DNA of 64,000 nucleotides from an uncultured Bacteroidales bacterium (GCA_937898885.1 CALDKD010000095.1:1-64000); one strand, 5' to 3'. Counted from the stretch's first letter, positions 41,599-51,263 are shown. The notes: generated from the sequence alone by a model not told the origin. Translations and numbers: made by a program.

Positions 41599-42351
41599 TT
41601 ATTTCCGTCTGCGGAATTCCGAGCAGACAATTGCCGTAGCCACTCCTACGTTGAGTGACTCGGAAGTGGCTCTTCCAGATGGGTAACTCGGAATGCCGAT
41701 TCTCTCGCTGACAAGCTTCTCAATCTCAGGGCTGATGCCAGACCCCTCGTTTCCCATCACAATCAGACCATATTCTTTCAACTTGCTCTGGTATATGTTC
41801 TCCCCATTCATAAAAGTTCCGTAAACCGGTGTGCCGGATGGAAGAGAGGCTATCTCATTGCTGAGATCTGAATAGTGGACTGAAACCCTTGCCACAGCGC
41901 CCATGGTTGCCTGTATGGCTTTGGGATTGTATATGTCCGCGGTATCACGCGAGCAGAATATGTGCTCTATTCCGAACCAGTCGGCGATGCGGACAATAGT
42001 TCCCAGATTCCCAGGGTCTTGTACACCGTCTAATGCCAGGCATAATTGTCTGGTGGCAATTAAAATGTCTGCGTCTTGCGTCGGGATGCGGAATAATGCC
42101 AGGACTTCTTGGGGAGATTGCTGCAGGCTTGCCTTGCGTAACTCCTCGTCTGTGATGCATTGTGCGTTCCTTGCAAATTGTGAGTGATTCCGGTCAATCC
42201 AGTCTTTGGTGGCTGCCAGAAATTCACATTCAAATGTATGAGACAGCTCCTCAACAAGCTTTGGCCCCTCAGCCAGGAACATCCCGTATTCCGTGCGGAA
42301 TTTCTTACGCTCTAGAGAGTGAATGAGTTTTATCTTAGCTGCGCTGATCAT
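41599..42351 (-). CDS. TrmH/SpoU family RNA 2'-O-methyltransferase
   Basis: 250 residues from ATG 42349-42351 (MISAAKIKLIHSLERKKFRT). The frame extends upstream to 42450, but that part overlaps the divergent TamL promoter. The N-terminal RNA-binding L30e-like part includes FLAEGPKLVEEL. The SPOUT domain carries LDGVQDPGNLGTIVRIADWF, GLIVMGNEGSGIS and SESLNVGVATAI, the three trefoil-knot motifs. It methylates the ribose of a tRNA or rRNA nucleotide with SAM; the exact position is not predictable by eye. Converges on the DUF4296 gene and is divergent from the TamL-like gene. Confidence 0.93.
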   Translation of the reverse strand: MISAAKIKLIHSLERKKFRTEYGMFLAEGPKLVEELSHTFECEFLAATKDWIDRNHSQFARNAQCITDEELRKASLQQSPQEVLALFRIPTQDADILIATRQLCLALDGVQDPGNLGTIVRIADWFGIEHIFCSRDTADIYNPKAIQATMGAVARVSVHYSDLSNEIASLPSGTPVYGTFMNGENIYQSKLKEYGLIVMGNEGSGISPEIEKLVSERIGIPSYPSGRATSESLNVGVATAIVCSEFRRRK

Positions 42352-42371
42352 ATACTGCTGGTTTTCGAGCG

Positions 42372-42379
42372 CGAAGTTA
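42372..42379 (-). promoter_or_regulatory. Possible -7 element of the TrmH-type gene
   Basis: TAACTTCG, followed by GC, on the minus strand, 20 bases ahead of the ATG. A -33 element is not clear. Confidence 0.3.
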
Positions 42380-42385
42380 ATAAAA

Positions 42386-42417
42386 TTTGGAACAGCTTGT
42401 TTTATTTCATAATTTCG
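42386..42417 (+). promoter_or_regulatory. Promoter of the TamL-like gene
   Basis: TTTG (42386-42389), 20 bases, then TAATTTCG (42410-42417), followed by C. The ATG lies 15 bases further. It supports the chosen start at 42433. Confidence 0.55.
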
Positions 42418-42432
42418 CAAAATTATACTGAT

Positions 42433-44760
42433 ATGAGCATCCGGGCGCATAAATATATATCCGCATTGGTCACCATACTTACTATGGTGTCTTGCTCGGT
42501 GTATAAATATGTGCCAGAAGGAGAGTACTTACTGCATAAGGTGACGATAGAGACATCTGACCCTCAATTGGAAAACATCTCGCAATACAAGAATATGGCC
42601 TATCAGACACCAAATACCAAATGGTTAGGCCTGTTCAGAATACCCCTGCGCATTTATTCCATGTCGGCCGACAATGCGAGGAAAAATGATCATCAGGGCT
42701 TTTTCCAGCGTATCGGGGAGGAACCTGTGATTCTGGATACCGTTCTTTGTGAGCAGTCAGTTGAGAATATTAGAAGGGCCCTCGTGAACGATGGCTATCT
42801 TAAGGCCGGTGTTGAGAGTCGTATTAAGTACTCAAGGCGTCCTAAAGCTGATGTCGTATATGTGCTACATCCGGATAAGACATATTATGTGGGCAGCTAT
42901 GAGACTGATATCTCGGACAATCGTATAGACTCGTTGATAAACAATAATCCAAGAGCCAGACGTGAGGAACTCATTTACACCGGTATGCCACTCGATGCTG
43001 ACATCCTGGATAAAGAACGCGCCAGAATAGTATCGTTGTTGAAAACCCAAGGCTACTATTCTTTCAATAAAGAGGATATCTCCTTTGTGGCAGACACCGT
43101 GGAAGGCTCCACCGCTGCAGGACTGACAATGCGGATAAGGCCTTTCTCCCTAAATAACGGAGATACAATCCAATATCCAACCTATACGATATCCTCTGTC
43201 AGTTACATTTACAGCGACAATGGTCTTGTAGCGGACGATTCACTGAATCGATACCGCAGTATTGAGGTGGATGGTAATGATTTCTATTTTGTTGATACCG
43301 ATGGCACCGGTAAACTCAAATTGCGGCCGGGCATTGTAGAGAGCCACTCGTATCTTCGTGAGGGCTCGCTGTATAATAGTAATATGGTATCGCGGACCTA
43401 CAATTCGCTGAGTCGGTTGAGCCCAGTCCGAAATACAAACATTGTTTTTAATGAAAATGTTACAGACAGGACTCTGGATGCCAAAGTGGTGATATCGTCC
43501 AGTCAGAAACACTCGTTTGCGGCACAACTGGAAGGAACCAACACTGCCGGAGACTTTGGCGCAGCGGCATCGCTCTCGCTCACAAACCGGAATCTGTTTG
43601 GCGGTGCGGAACGTCTCACGATGACATTGCGAGGTGCCTTTGAGGCTATAACCAATCTTCCGGGCTATGGTGGAAACAGCTATCGTGAGTACGGTATTGA
43701 GGCGAATCTTGAGTTCCCTGAATTGTTGCTGCCGTTAGTGAATCAGGATTTCCAGCGTCGTAGTCAGGCTACATCGCAGCTGAGTCTGATGTTCAACTCA
43801 CAGAGACGTCCGGAATTCAACAAGTCAGTCATGACGTTCGGCTGGAGTTATCTATGGAGCAGCAGAAGACATACCCACAGATTTGACGTCATCGATGTTG
43901 ATTATCTTATAGTTCCTTGGATATCCGATAAATTCAGAAAAGAGTATCTGGATCCAATAGGCAACCGTAACTCCATTCTTCGTTATAATTACGAGGATAT
44001 GCTTATTACAAAGCTGGGATACTCATATTATTTCTCAAATGCGAATGTCAATTCCGGACGCCGTCTGAACGTGTCCCTCCGATTGAGCGCTGAGACCTCT
44101 GGCAATCTTCTCTACGGCATCTGCTCCTCGACAGACGCGGAAAGAAATGACCGGGGACAATACAAAGTTCTGGATATAGCTTTCGCACAGTATGTAAGGA
44201 GCGAGGGGGCTTTCACTCTTAACTGGAAAATAGACAAGTGGAATAACTTGATCTTTCATACAGAGTACGGTGTGGCTTATCCTTACGCCAACTCGACAAG
44301 CATACCTTTTGAGAAACGGTTCTATGCGGGTGGAGCCAATAGCGTCAGAGGATGGGCTGTACGTGAGCTCGGACCCGGCAATTTGAGCGGCGGCGCGAGT
44401 GCGGTCAATTATATCACCCAGGCTGGAGATATTAAGCTTCTGGCCAGTCTTGAGCTACGTGCCCATATGTTCTGGAAGCTGAATGCCGCATTCTTCTTAG
44501 ATGCCGGTAACATTTGGACCATAAGGGACTATGAGGAACAGCCTGGAGGCCTGTTCGCCTGGAATACATTCTACAATCAGATAGGAGTGTCGTTTGGCTA
44601 CGGACTCAGGCTGGATCTGAATTTCCTGGTCTTGAGACTTGATTTCGGCAGGCAACTAGTGAATCCTGCATACGCATCTGGTCCTGAGCGGTATCCGGCA
44701 TATCGTGATGTTGATTACCGAAACTATGCGTTTCACTTTGCGATAGGCTATCCGTTCTGA
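42433..44760 (+). CDS. TamL-like BamA/TamA family outer-membrane lipoprotein
   Basis: 775 residues from ATG 42433. The N-terminus is a lipoprotein signal (LVTILTMVSC with the lipid-accepting Cys), which separates TamL of Bacteroidetes from TamA. POTRA-like repeats occupy about 25-370 (EQSVENIRRALVNDGYLKA; ARIVSLLKTQGYYSFNKEDI; RTYNSLSRLSPVRNTN). The C-terminal Omp85 barrel includes ERLTMTLRGAFEA, FYAGGANSVRGWAVRELGPG (the conserved barrel motif) and a terminal Phe (HFAIGYPF). It probably helps insert or deliver outer-membrane proteins, in TamL's case with an inner-membrane TamB. The partner tamB is not adjacent here. Longer frame upstream to 42319 runs through the trmH promoter and is rejected. 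Confidence 0.92.
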   Translation: MSIRAHKYISALVTILTMVSCSVYKYVPEGEYLLHKVTIETSDPQLENISQYKNMAYQTPNTKWLGLFRIPLRIYSMSADNARKNDHQGFFQRIGEEPVILDTVLCEQSVENIRRALVNDGYLKAGVESRIKYSRRPKADVVYVLHPDKTYYVGSYETDISDNRIDSLINNNPRARREELIYTGMPLDADILDKERARIVSLLKTQGYYSFNKEDISFVADTVEGSTAAGLTMRIRPFSLNNGDTIQYPTYTISSVSYIYSDNGLVADDSLNRYRSIEVDGNDFYFVDTDGTGKLKLRPGIVESHSYLREGSLYNSNMVSRTYNSLSRLSPVRNTNIVFNENVTDRTLDAKVVISSSQKHSFAAQLEGTNTAGDFGAAASLSLTNRNLFGGAERLTMTLRGAFEAITNLPGYGGNSYREYGIEANLEFPELLLPLVNQDFQRRSQATSQLSLMFNSQRRPEFNKSVMTFGWSYLWSSRRHTHRFDVIDVDYLIVPWISDKFRKEYLDPIGNRNSILRYNYEDMLITKLGYSYYFSNANVNSGRRLNVSLRLSAETSGNLLYGICSSTDAERNDRGQYKVLDIAFAQYVRSEGAFTLNWKIDKWNNLIFHTEYGVAYPYANSTSIPFEKRFYAGGANSVRGWAVRELGPGNLSGGASAVNYITQAGDIKLLASLELRAHMFWKLNAAFFLDAGNIWTIRDYEEQPGGLFAWNTFYNQIGVSFGYGLRLDLNFLVLRLDFGRQLVNPAYASGPERYPAYRDVDYRNYAFHFAIGYPF

Positions 44761-44802
44761 TTCTTGAACATTTGATTATGAGAAGAGTAAAAATAAACAT
44801 AT

Positions 44803-45606
44803 ATGAGACTGAGATTTATGAGTCTGTCCAGCGGAAGCAGCGGAAACTGCTATTACCTTGCGCTGGACGAAGAAGCCATTCTGATTGACGCCGGCATTCC
44901 GTCAAGGCAGATAAGGGAGCATCTGGGAAAGGCCGGCGTATCGTTTGAGACTGTGAGGGCTGTGCTGGTGACACATGATCACGCCGATCACATAAAGTCT
45001 CTCGGCGCATTGTGCAAAAAATACTATCTTCCGGTATATGCCACCAGACGGACGCACGAAGGTATCAACAACAACTACTGTATGACAGAGAAACTATCCG
45101 CCGGATGTGCCAGATACATTGAGAAGGAAGTACCGTTTGAGATCGGCTCATTCCGGGTAACTGCTTTTGAAGTGCCTCACGACGGTACTGACAATGTCGG
45201 GTACCTCATTGAGGCTGACGGACGGACGTTCTGTTTTGTCACAGATCTTGGACATATTACCGATGTGGCGGCATCGTACATAGTACGTGCTGACTATTTG
45301 GTTATGGAAGCTAACTATGACGAGGATATGTTGCGTATGGGCCATTATGCCAAGTTCTTGAAGGATAGGATAACGAGCCCGCTTGGCCATTTGAGCAACA
45401 AGGTTACCGCAGAGTTTATTGCTGCCAATATGACTGACCATCTGCGACATATCTGGCTGTGCCATCTGAGCGGTGAGAACAATCACCCGGATCTGGCTTT
45501 CAAGACTGTAGAGTATTCATTGCGTGGCGTGGGAATCATTCCTGGAAAAGACGTCGGACTGACAGCTCTGAAAAGAACCACGCCATCGGAACTTTACGAG
45601 CTTTGA
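44803..45606 (+). CDS. MBL-fold metallo-hydrolase, YycJ/WalJ-like
   Basis: 267 residues. Metal ligands are seen in VTHDHADHIKSL (HxHxDH), FEVPHDGTDNVGY, FVTDLGHI (Asp) and the C-terminal CHLSGENNH. The start MRLRFMSLSSGSSGNCYYLA is typical of YycJ, an exonuclease-like member of the beta-lactamase fold linked to cell-wall signalling and DNA repair. It is cytoplasmic. It lies between the TamL-like gene and uxaE, with short gaps on both sides; it could be read from the tamL promoter. Confidence 0.93.
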   Translation: MRLRFMSLSSGSSGNCYYLALDEEAILIDAGIPSRQIREHLGKAGVSFETVRAVLVTHDHADHIKSLGALCKKYYLPVYATRRTHEGINNNYCMTEKLSAGCARYIEKEVPFEIGSFRVTAFEVPHDGTDNVGYLIEADGRTFCFVTDLGHITDVAASYIVRADYLVMEANYDEDMLRMGHYAKFLKDRITSPLGHLSNKVTAEFIAANMTDHLRHIWLCHLSGENNHPDLAFKTVEYSLRGVGIIPGKDVGLTALKRTTPSELYEL

Positions 45607-45630
45607 TTATTGTTTGTGAGTAATTAATTA

Positions 45631-45638
45631 TAACTTTG
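45631..45638 (+). promoter_or_regulatory. Candidate -7 element very close to the uxaE start codon
   Basis: TAACTTTG ends 5 bases before the ATG at 45644. If used, transcription would begin at or next to the start codon, giving a leaderless or nearly leaderless message. A -33 element with standard spacing is not seen. Confidence 0.3.
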
Positions 45639-45643
45639 TTGTC

Positions 45644-46891
45644 ATGAGAATAGGAAAGTATTCGTTCGGAATAGGAGATCGCTTCTCTCACGAGGGCGAG
45701 GCCCAGCTTAAGGCTCTTGTACGTGCCGGAGAGGAACTTGGCATTGATTTTGTGCCGGTGTGGAACAAATCAAACCGCGAGCATCAGATAGTAGGCTCCA
45801 ATCCTGTTGACACCAGGAAAGAGGCGGATAGTGCCGTAAGTGCCCTTGCCTACGACAAGCCTTATTTTGTTGATGCCGATCACATCAATATGGGAAATGT
45901 GGACAAGTTCATAGACGCTTCGGATTTCTTTACAATTGATGTGGCTGACTATATCTCCAAGTCCGCACCGTTGGAGTGCGTTGAGTCATTCGTCAAGGCA
46001 AATTCCAAGTATATAGGGAAACTTGCCATTCCCGGTATCAGCAAGACTTTCCACATTACAGAGGCACTTCTTCGTCAGATGGCCGGCCGCTATCTCTTTG
46101 CCGTAACAGAGGCCGGCCGTATATACAGGCACATCGCATCGGTCAAGGGCGCGGACAATTTTGTCACAGAAGTATCAATGGACGAGGTTGACTCTCCCCA
46201 GACACCGATAGAGCTGTTCTTTATTCTGTCAGCGTTGGCCATTGAGGGCGTTCCGGCTCAGACCATTGCCCCGAAGTTTACCGGACGCTTCAATAAGGGA
46301 GTTGATTATGTAGGGGATGTAAATGCTTTTGCAACCGAGTTTGAGGAGGATTTGCTTGTAATAGATTTTGCTGTGCGCGAGTTCGGCCTTCCCGATAACT
46401 TGAAATTGAGTATCCACTCTGGTAGCGACAAGTTCTCCATTTATCCCATAATGGGTGGTCTTATCAGAAAATACGATAAGGGAATCCATATCAAGACTGC
46501 CGGAACCACTTGGCTTGAAGAGGTCATTGGTCTTGCTCTTGCCGACAAGGAGGCGCTTGCTCTGGCCAAGAGAATAGCGGTGAACGCCCTGGGCCGTATT
46601 GAGGAACTGTGTGCTCCGTATGCCACAGTGATAGATATCAATTCTGAGAACCTTCCTGATTCCCAGACGATAGAGTCTTGGGATGGCGGTACATTCGCAC
46701 GCACGTTGCGTCACAACCGGCAAGATCCATTATACAACCCTGATTTCCGTCAGCTGATACACGTCAGTTATAAGCTGGCGGCCGAATATTCAGATGAGTA
46801 CTATGCCGCCCTTGAAAGAAATAAGGCTGTGGTTGGCGATCAAGTCTCAGAGAATCTGCTCTGCAGGCACATCGCACGTTTGTCTAACTAA
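45644..46891 (+). CDS. uxaE: Tagaturonate epimerase (UxaE family)
   Basis: 415 residues. MRIGKYSFGIGDRFSHEGEA and ADHINMGNVDKFIDASDFFT match the UxaE family, which interconverts D-tagaturonate and D-fructuronate. HIKTAGTTWLEEVIGLALA and FRQLIHVSYKLAAEY are also conserved. This lets galacturonate degradation enter the glucuronate route without altronate enzymes. It is cytoplasmic. uxaC follows after 12 bases, so they form a two-gene operon that ends at the terminator 48327-48369. uxuA, uxuB and kdgA were not found in the window. Confidence 0.9.
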   Translation: MRIGKYSFGIGDRFSHEGEAQLKALVRAGEELGIDFVPVWNKSNREHQIVGSNPVDTRKEADSAVSALAYDKPYFVDADHINMGNVDKFIDASDFFTIDVADYISKSAPLECVESFVKANSKYIGKLAIPGISKTFHITEALLRQMAGRYLFAVTEAGRIYRHIASVKGADNFVTEVSMDEVDSPQTPIELFFILSALAIEGVPAQTIAPKFTGRFNKGVDYVGDVNAFATEFEEDLLVIDFAVREFGLPDNLKLSIHSGSDKFSIYPIMGGLIRKYDKGIHIKTAGTTWLEEVIGLALADKEALALAKRIAVNALGRIEELCAPYATVIDINSENLPDSQTIESWDGGTFARTLRHNRQDPLYNPDFRQLIHVSYKLAAEYSDEYYAALERNKAVVGDQVSENLLCRHIARLSN

Positions 46892-46903
46892 TAAATAACA
46901 GAT

Positions 46904-48310
46904 ATGAGACCTTTCATTCATCAGGATTTTCTGCTTCAGTCAGAGACAGCCCGGCATCTTTACCACGACCATGCCTGTCATCTTCCGATTATTGACTACC
47001 ACTGCCATCTGGACCCTAGGATGGTGGCAGAGGATCATCGCTTCTCGTCCATCACCGAGCTGTGGCTGGGCGGAGATCATTACAAGTGGCGCGCACTGCG
47101 TTCCAATGGCGTTTCCGAGGAATTTATAACTGGCGATGCCTCAGAATGGGAGAAATTCCTCAAGTGGGCAGAGACAGTCCCTTATCTGCTGCGTAATCCT
47201 CTGTACCATTGGACACATCTGGAACTTAAAACCTGTTTCGGCATAGAAGAGACACTTAATCCGGACAGTGCTCGCAGGATATATGACCAATGCAATGAGA
47301 TGCTGGCCAGCCCGGAGTTTTCCGCGCGTAATCTCATGTTGAGGTACAACGTAGAGACAGTCTGCACCACAGATGATCCTGTTGACTCTCTGGAATATCA
47401 TATGCGTGTGCGGAATGACGGCTTCAAGGTAAAGGTGCTTCCCACCTGGCGTCCCGACAAGGCAATGGCGATAGAGAATCCTGGATCATACAGAAAATAC
47501 ATAGACAAGCTTGCCAGCGTAAGCGGAGTTGGCATAAGCTCATTCCGTGATGTTGTTGAGGCCCTGCTCATCCGCCATAAGTTCTTTGAGAGTATGGGGT
47601 GCCGCCTGAGCGATCACGGAATAGAGACTTTTTATAACGAGGATTTCACTACTGATGAGATTGAGTCATTGTTTGACAAAGTTTATTCAAAGGGCTCTTG
47701 TCTCACTCAGAAGGAAGCCGATAAGTTCCGCACGGCTATGATGCTGGAGTTCGGAAAAATGGATGCGGATGCTGGCTGGGCACAGCAGTTCCATTATGGT
47801 CCTATACGTAATAATAACTCCAAAATGTTCCATCTGATGGGTCCTGATACCGGTTTCGACTCAATCGGCCAGTCATGTTCCGCATATAATATGGCAGGTT
47901 TTTTGGACCGCCTGAACAGCATTGACAAGTTGGGCAAGACCATAATCTACAACATTGATCCCAGTGACAACGCCATGGTCGCCTCAATGATAGGAAACTT
48001 TCAGGATGGCAGCGTTCCTGGCAAGATGCAGTTCGGCGCCGGCTGGTGGTTCAATGACCAGAAGACTGGCATGGAGCGCCAGATGGAGGATTTAAGTATG
48101 ATGGGGCTTCTCAGCCGCTTTGTCGGTATGCTTACAGACAGCCGTTCATTTGTGTCTTATCCACGTCATGAGTATTTCCGCCGGATTCTGTGCAATATTC
48201 TAGGCCGCGATGTGGAGAGCGGAGAGATTCCGGCTTCAGAGATGTCAAGGGTAGAGCAGATGGTTGAGGATATATCATATTACAACGCCAAAAACTATTT
48301 TAACTTTTAA
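46904..48310 (+). CDS. uxaC: Glucuronate isomerase
   Basis: 468 residues, full length. LPIIDYHCHLDPRMVAEDHRF shows the amidohydrolase-like HxH site. LWLGGDHYKWRALRSNGV, NVETVCTTDDPVDSLEYH and VLPTWRPDKAMAIE are conserved. It converts D-glucuronate to D-fructuronate and D-galacturonate to D-tagaturonate. Together with UxaE it feeds pectin- or glycan-derived uronic acids into the 2-keto-3-deoxygluconate route, for which a kinase gene lies at 58900. Confidence 0.97.
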   Translation: MRPFIHQDFLLQSETARHLYHDHACHLPIIDYHCHLDPRMVAEDHRFSSITELWLGGDHYKWRALRSNGVSEEFITGDASEWEKFLKWAETVPYLLRNPLYHWTHLELKTCFGIEETLNPDSARRIYDQCNEMLASPEFSARNLMLRYNVETVCTTDDPVDSLEYHMRVRNDGFKVKVLPTWRPDKAMAIENPGSYRKYIDKLASVSGVGISSFRDVVEALLIRHKFFESMGCRLSDHGIETFYNEDFTTDEIESLFDKVYSKGSCLTQKEADKFRTAMMLEFGKMDADAGWAQQFHYGPIRNNNSKMFHLMGPDTGFDSIGQSCSAYNMAGFLDRLNSIDKLGKTIIYNIDPSDNAMVASMIGNFQDGSVPGKMQFGAGWWFNDQKTGMERQMEDLSMMGLLSRFVGMLTDSRSFVSYPRHEYFRRILCNILGRDVESGEIPASEMSRVEQMVEDISYYNAKNYFNF

Positions 48311-48326
48311 ATTGAAGGCATAATCT

Positions 48327-48369
48327 TGTCCCGGGCCTGTATGAAAACAGTGCCTGGGACATTTTTTTT
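48327..48369 (+). terminator. Terminator of uxaE-uxaC
   Basis: Arms TGTCCCGGGC (48327-48336) and GCCTGGGACA (48352-48361) with an inner CTG/CAG pair and eight T residues after the hairpin. Confidence 0.85.
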
Positions 48370-48388
48370 GAAAAAAAAACGGCATACG

Positions 48389-48419
48389 TTTGGCGGGTCA
48401 AAAAAATGTTGTACCTTTG
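48389..48419 (+). promoter_or_regulatory. tRNA-Lys promoter
   Basis: TTTG (48389-48392), 19 bases, TACCTTTG (48412-48419), followed by C. It is the best consensus match in the window, 27 bases before the tRNA. Confidence 0.65.
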
Positions 48420-48445
48420 CACCGCTTTTGAACGAAGAGGCGCTT

Positions 48446-48518
48446 GCGCGATTAGCTCAGTTGGTAGAGCAATTGACTCTTAATCAATGGGTCCAGGGTT
48501 CGAATCCCTGATCGCGTA
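48446..48518 (+). tRNA. tRNA-Lys (anticodon CTT)
   Basis: 73 nucleotides fold as a cloverleaf: acceptor GCGCGAT with ATCGCGT (G-U at the end pair), D arm GCTC/GAGC, anticodon stem ATTGA/TCAAT with loop CTCTTAA, and T arm CAGGG-TTCGAAT-CCCTG. Anticodon CTT reads AAG. Discriminator is A; CCA is not encoded. Confidence 0.95.
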
Positions 48519-48529
48519 CTTCGAAAAGA

Positions 48530-48560
48530 CGGATAGAGTGATGCTTTATCCGCCTTTTTT
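48530..48560 (+). terminator. Terminator after tRNA-Lys
   Basis: CGGATAGAG (48530-48538) pairs with CTTTATCCG (48544-48552) and is followed by CC and six T residues. Between here and 48770 only the promoter at 48655-48685 was recognised. Confidence 0.75.
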
Positions 48561-48654
48561 GTTTTTGTCCGACATTCCTCCGGCCTCAAGTACTGAAATT
48601 TTCGACTGGCGCCGAAAAAAATAGTATTAAGACGTGAAAAACAAGCAATTTATG

Positions 48655-48685
48655 TTGTGCGTATAAAATAAAAAGTTTAATTTTG
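48655..48685 (+). promoter_or_regulatory. Promoter of the coiled-coil lipoprotein gene
   Basis: TTGT (48655-48658), 19 bases, TAATTTTG (48678-48685), followed by C. The start codon lies 85 bases further, leaving a long AT-rich 5' leader. Confidence 0.5.
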
Positions 48686-48770
48686 CCTCGAATATGGGTG
48701 TAAAAGGGGACTTTTTGCCCGAACGTGAAGATTGTTAACATATTATATTAACCTAACTAAACAAACAATT

Positions 48771-51206
48771 ATGAAGAAATTTTCAAAATTACTGACGCTG
48801 GCTATGATAGCCGGAGTCGGCATCTTTGGATCTTGTAAGGATTGCAACGAGGACATGTTCCAGAAGTTGCAGGCGGAGATTGACAAGAAGGCTCCTGCTA
48901 GTGTGGATGCTAGTATCGCAGACCTGCAGAAGAGCATCAAGGCCATCAATGACGACATCGATGCAGCGAAGAAGATGCTTGCGGCTTATATGCCTACTCT
49001 TGTTACAAAACCAGAGCTGGCTGATACCGCTAAGAACATCAGAGCTCTTCTGAATGATTATGCAAAGGCTTCAGCACTTATGGCTGCCCAGGCAGAGCTT
49101 GATAGTATAAGCGATGCTCTCGACGCTGCTAAGGAGAGCTTCAACAATTCTCTTGGTGATGTTCAGAAGGATGTCGTTGCAAACCGTGATAGTATCGCGA
49201 AACTTAACGATGCAGTTAAGAAACTTCAGACGTCAAGCGGCGCAATGGATGCCATCAAGGATATCCGCGCAGCTCTTGGCGCAAAGGACGGCGAGACACT
49301 GGAGGATATCCGTGCTCTCATCGAGACTGCTTCAAAAAACGCCCAGAATGCTCTCAATGGTCTTGAGGAGCTGAACGGCATCAACGATACAATCCAGGCT
49401 GTCAAGGCAATTGCCAACGAGGCTCTCGGAACTGCAAATGCAAATGCCGGAAGACTTGATGTTATTGATGGTACTCTCTCAGACTTCGCTTCAAGAATCG
49501 CTGCTCTTGAGAACCAGCCTACAGTAAAGGGTGTTGACAAGAAGTATGTTGACAGCGTTGCCAACGCTCTCAATAAGAACATCGGTACTAAGTTCAGCGC
49601 ACTCCAGAAGGATTACAATAAGAGAATTCCTGCTCTTGAGGACTTCGCTTATTTCGGTGAGCTTCGTTTTGCTGATCTTGAGGCTTGGGAGGCTGAGGCT
49701 AAGGAGCAGATTGCCGCTCTTGAGAACCTGAACGATAGCTGCGCTTCTCTCAGAGAGGATGTTAATGAGTTGTTCTCACGCGTAAGCAAGATTGAGAACC
49801 TGCTCCAGCATCAGATTACCAACATCACAAACCAGGGCGCATTCAGCAAGCTGTATGGTTACATCGCTACTCCTCTTGGTACCAACAACCTTCTTCTTGC
49901 TCTCTATGGCGAGAATACACTCGCTGGCAGCAACTTTGAGTTCCCATCAGCAAATGGTACATACGAGCTGATCGCAGAGAACGCTCTTTCAAATGAGGAT
50001 ATCGCTATCCTTAAGCTGGCTACCACTACTCTGGAAACTTATACTATTCCAGATGTACTTCTTACCGAGAAAGGTGCGGCAGCAGGTCAGGTTTATTTCT
50101 CTATAGCTCCAGCTGATGTAAATCTTGAGGGAGCTGAGTTCGCATTTGTAAACAGTCTTGATGACGAGGTCTTCACCCTTGACAGTATCCGTCCATGCGA
50201 GGAGCTGCTCACTTATGGTATGACCCGTGCTACTACTATATCTGAGAAGGCAATCAATGGTCTCTATGCGGCTGATGTATATCTCAATGCAGACAAAGTT
50301 GCTGAGTATACCATCGAGATTGATGGCTTTGCTGAGGCAGTTAAGGATGCATTCAAGGCTCTGAAGAACGGTCAGACAATCAACTATTCATCATTGAAGA
50401 GTGAGATTGTTAATCTTATAGGTGAGAGCAGTAAGATTGAGGCTGATGCTATCAAGGCTCTCTGGAGCGATGGCACCGAGTATCATCCTGTATATTCAAA
50501 GTTTGAGTATGGTGTAGCTGCTATTAAGCCGCTTGCTTACAATAACAACCTTCTTGATGGTGAGTTCAAACTTAAGGATCTGTTTCCGGCATTCTATCTT
50601 GAGGAGTTGGAAAATCCTGCTATCTCAACCGTTCCAGAGGTTCAGACTCTTGCTGATAAGCTGTCACAGATGATTGATGATCTCAACAGCAAGTATGTTG
50701 GTAAGATCAACAGCCTTATCAATAGAATCTACGGTAATGCTATTCTGAATAAGAGCATCAAGCCTGCTGCTCTTGTTCAGCCAATTCTTCTCTGCGCCGG
50801 TGATGATGAGAATCCTGTAATGGTAAGTATGGATAAGAATAATCCTACCAAGATTCAGATTGGTACCAACTACGATGATGAGGAGGGTGTTGTTCTTGTC
50901 GCTACATCTGCAACAACAGAGATGATTGCTCCTGCATTCAAGAAGTTCATCGGTGTTACTGATGTATTCTCAGGTACAGAGTCTGCAAAGGCTGGAGCAG
51001 CTGCTCTTCAGGAGGCTGCTCTTGACGCAAACCTTATGTCAAAAGATCTGGCCACTGTAGTAGATGGCTCACAGTCAGTATTCTCATTCAAGCCTCATTT
51101 GGTAAGAGGTTTCGACGGTTCATATATTTACGAGATTGTGTTCTCAGCTCTTGACTACGCAGGTCAGGCTATTACCAACAAGTATTATATTGAGATCGCT
51201 CACTAA
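48771..51206 (+). CDS. Large surface or periplasmic lipoprotein with long N-terminal coiled coil
   Basis: 811 residues from ATG 48771; the frame is open 13 codons further up but this start gives a clean lipoprotein signal (LAMIAGVGIFGSC). Residues about 22-360 are Ala/Asp/Lys/Leu-rich with heptad spacing and few prolines (DASIADLQKSIKAINDDIDA; LDSISDALDAAKESFNNSLG), predicting a long coiled-coil rod. After LLQHQITNITNQ comes a more globular, beta-rich part of about 450 residues with no domain I recognise, ending ITNKYYIEIAH. Codon use is strongly biased to AAG, GAG, CTT and GCT, like OmpA next door, which suggests abundant expression. It may tether or span the envelope. No homologue function is known to me. 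Confidence 0.85.
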   Translation: MKKFSKLLTLAMIAGVGIFGSCKDCNEDMFQKLQAEIDKKAPASVDASIADLQKSIKAINDDIDAAKKMLAAYMPTLVTKPELADTAKNIRALLNDYAKASALMAAQAELDSISDALDAAKESFNNSLGDVQKDVVANRDSIAKLNDAVKKLQTSSGAMDAIKDIRAALGAKDGETLEDIRALIETASKNAQNALNGLEELNGINDTIQAVKAIANEALGTANANAGRLDVIDGTLSDFASRIAALENQPTVKGVDKKYVDSVANALNKNIGTKFSALQKDYNKRIPALEDFAYFGELRFADLEAWEAEAKEQIAALENLNDSCASLREDVNELFSRVSKIENLLQHQITNITNQGAFSKLYGYIATPLGTNNLLLALYGENTLAGSNFEFPSANGTYELIAENALSNEDIAILKLATTTLETYTIPDVLLTEKGAAAGQVYFSIAPADVNLEGAEFAFVNSLDDEVFTLDSIRPCEELLTYGMTRATTISEKAINGLYAADVYLNADKVAEYTIEIDGFAEAVKDAFKALKNGQTINYSSLKSEIVNLIGESSKIEADAIKALWSDGTEYHPVYSKFEYGVAAIKPLAYNNNLLDGEFKLKDLFPAFYLEELENPAISTVPEVQTLADKLSQMIDDLNSKYVGKINSLINRIYGNAILNKSIKPAALVQPILLCAGDDENPVMVSMDKNNPTKIQIGTNYDDEEGVVLVATSATTEMIAPAFKKFIGVTDVFSGTESAKAGAAALQEAALDANLMSKDLATVVDGSQSVFSFKPHLVRGFDGSYIYEIVFSALDYAGQAITNKYYIEIAH

Positions 51207-51245
51207 TATATAATAGGTGGTTCAAGATTAATTTTCATTCAGAGA

Positions 51246-51263
51246 GTCGGGCGCTTGCCCGGC
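51246..51263 (+). other. Short GC-rich hairpin between lipoprotein and OmpA genes
   Basis: GTCGGGC / GCCCGGC stem (one G-T pair) with a GCTT loop and no T-run. It may stabilise or partly end the upstream message, so lipoprotein and OmpA levels could differ. Confidence 0.35.
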
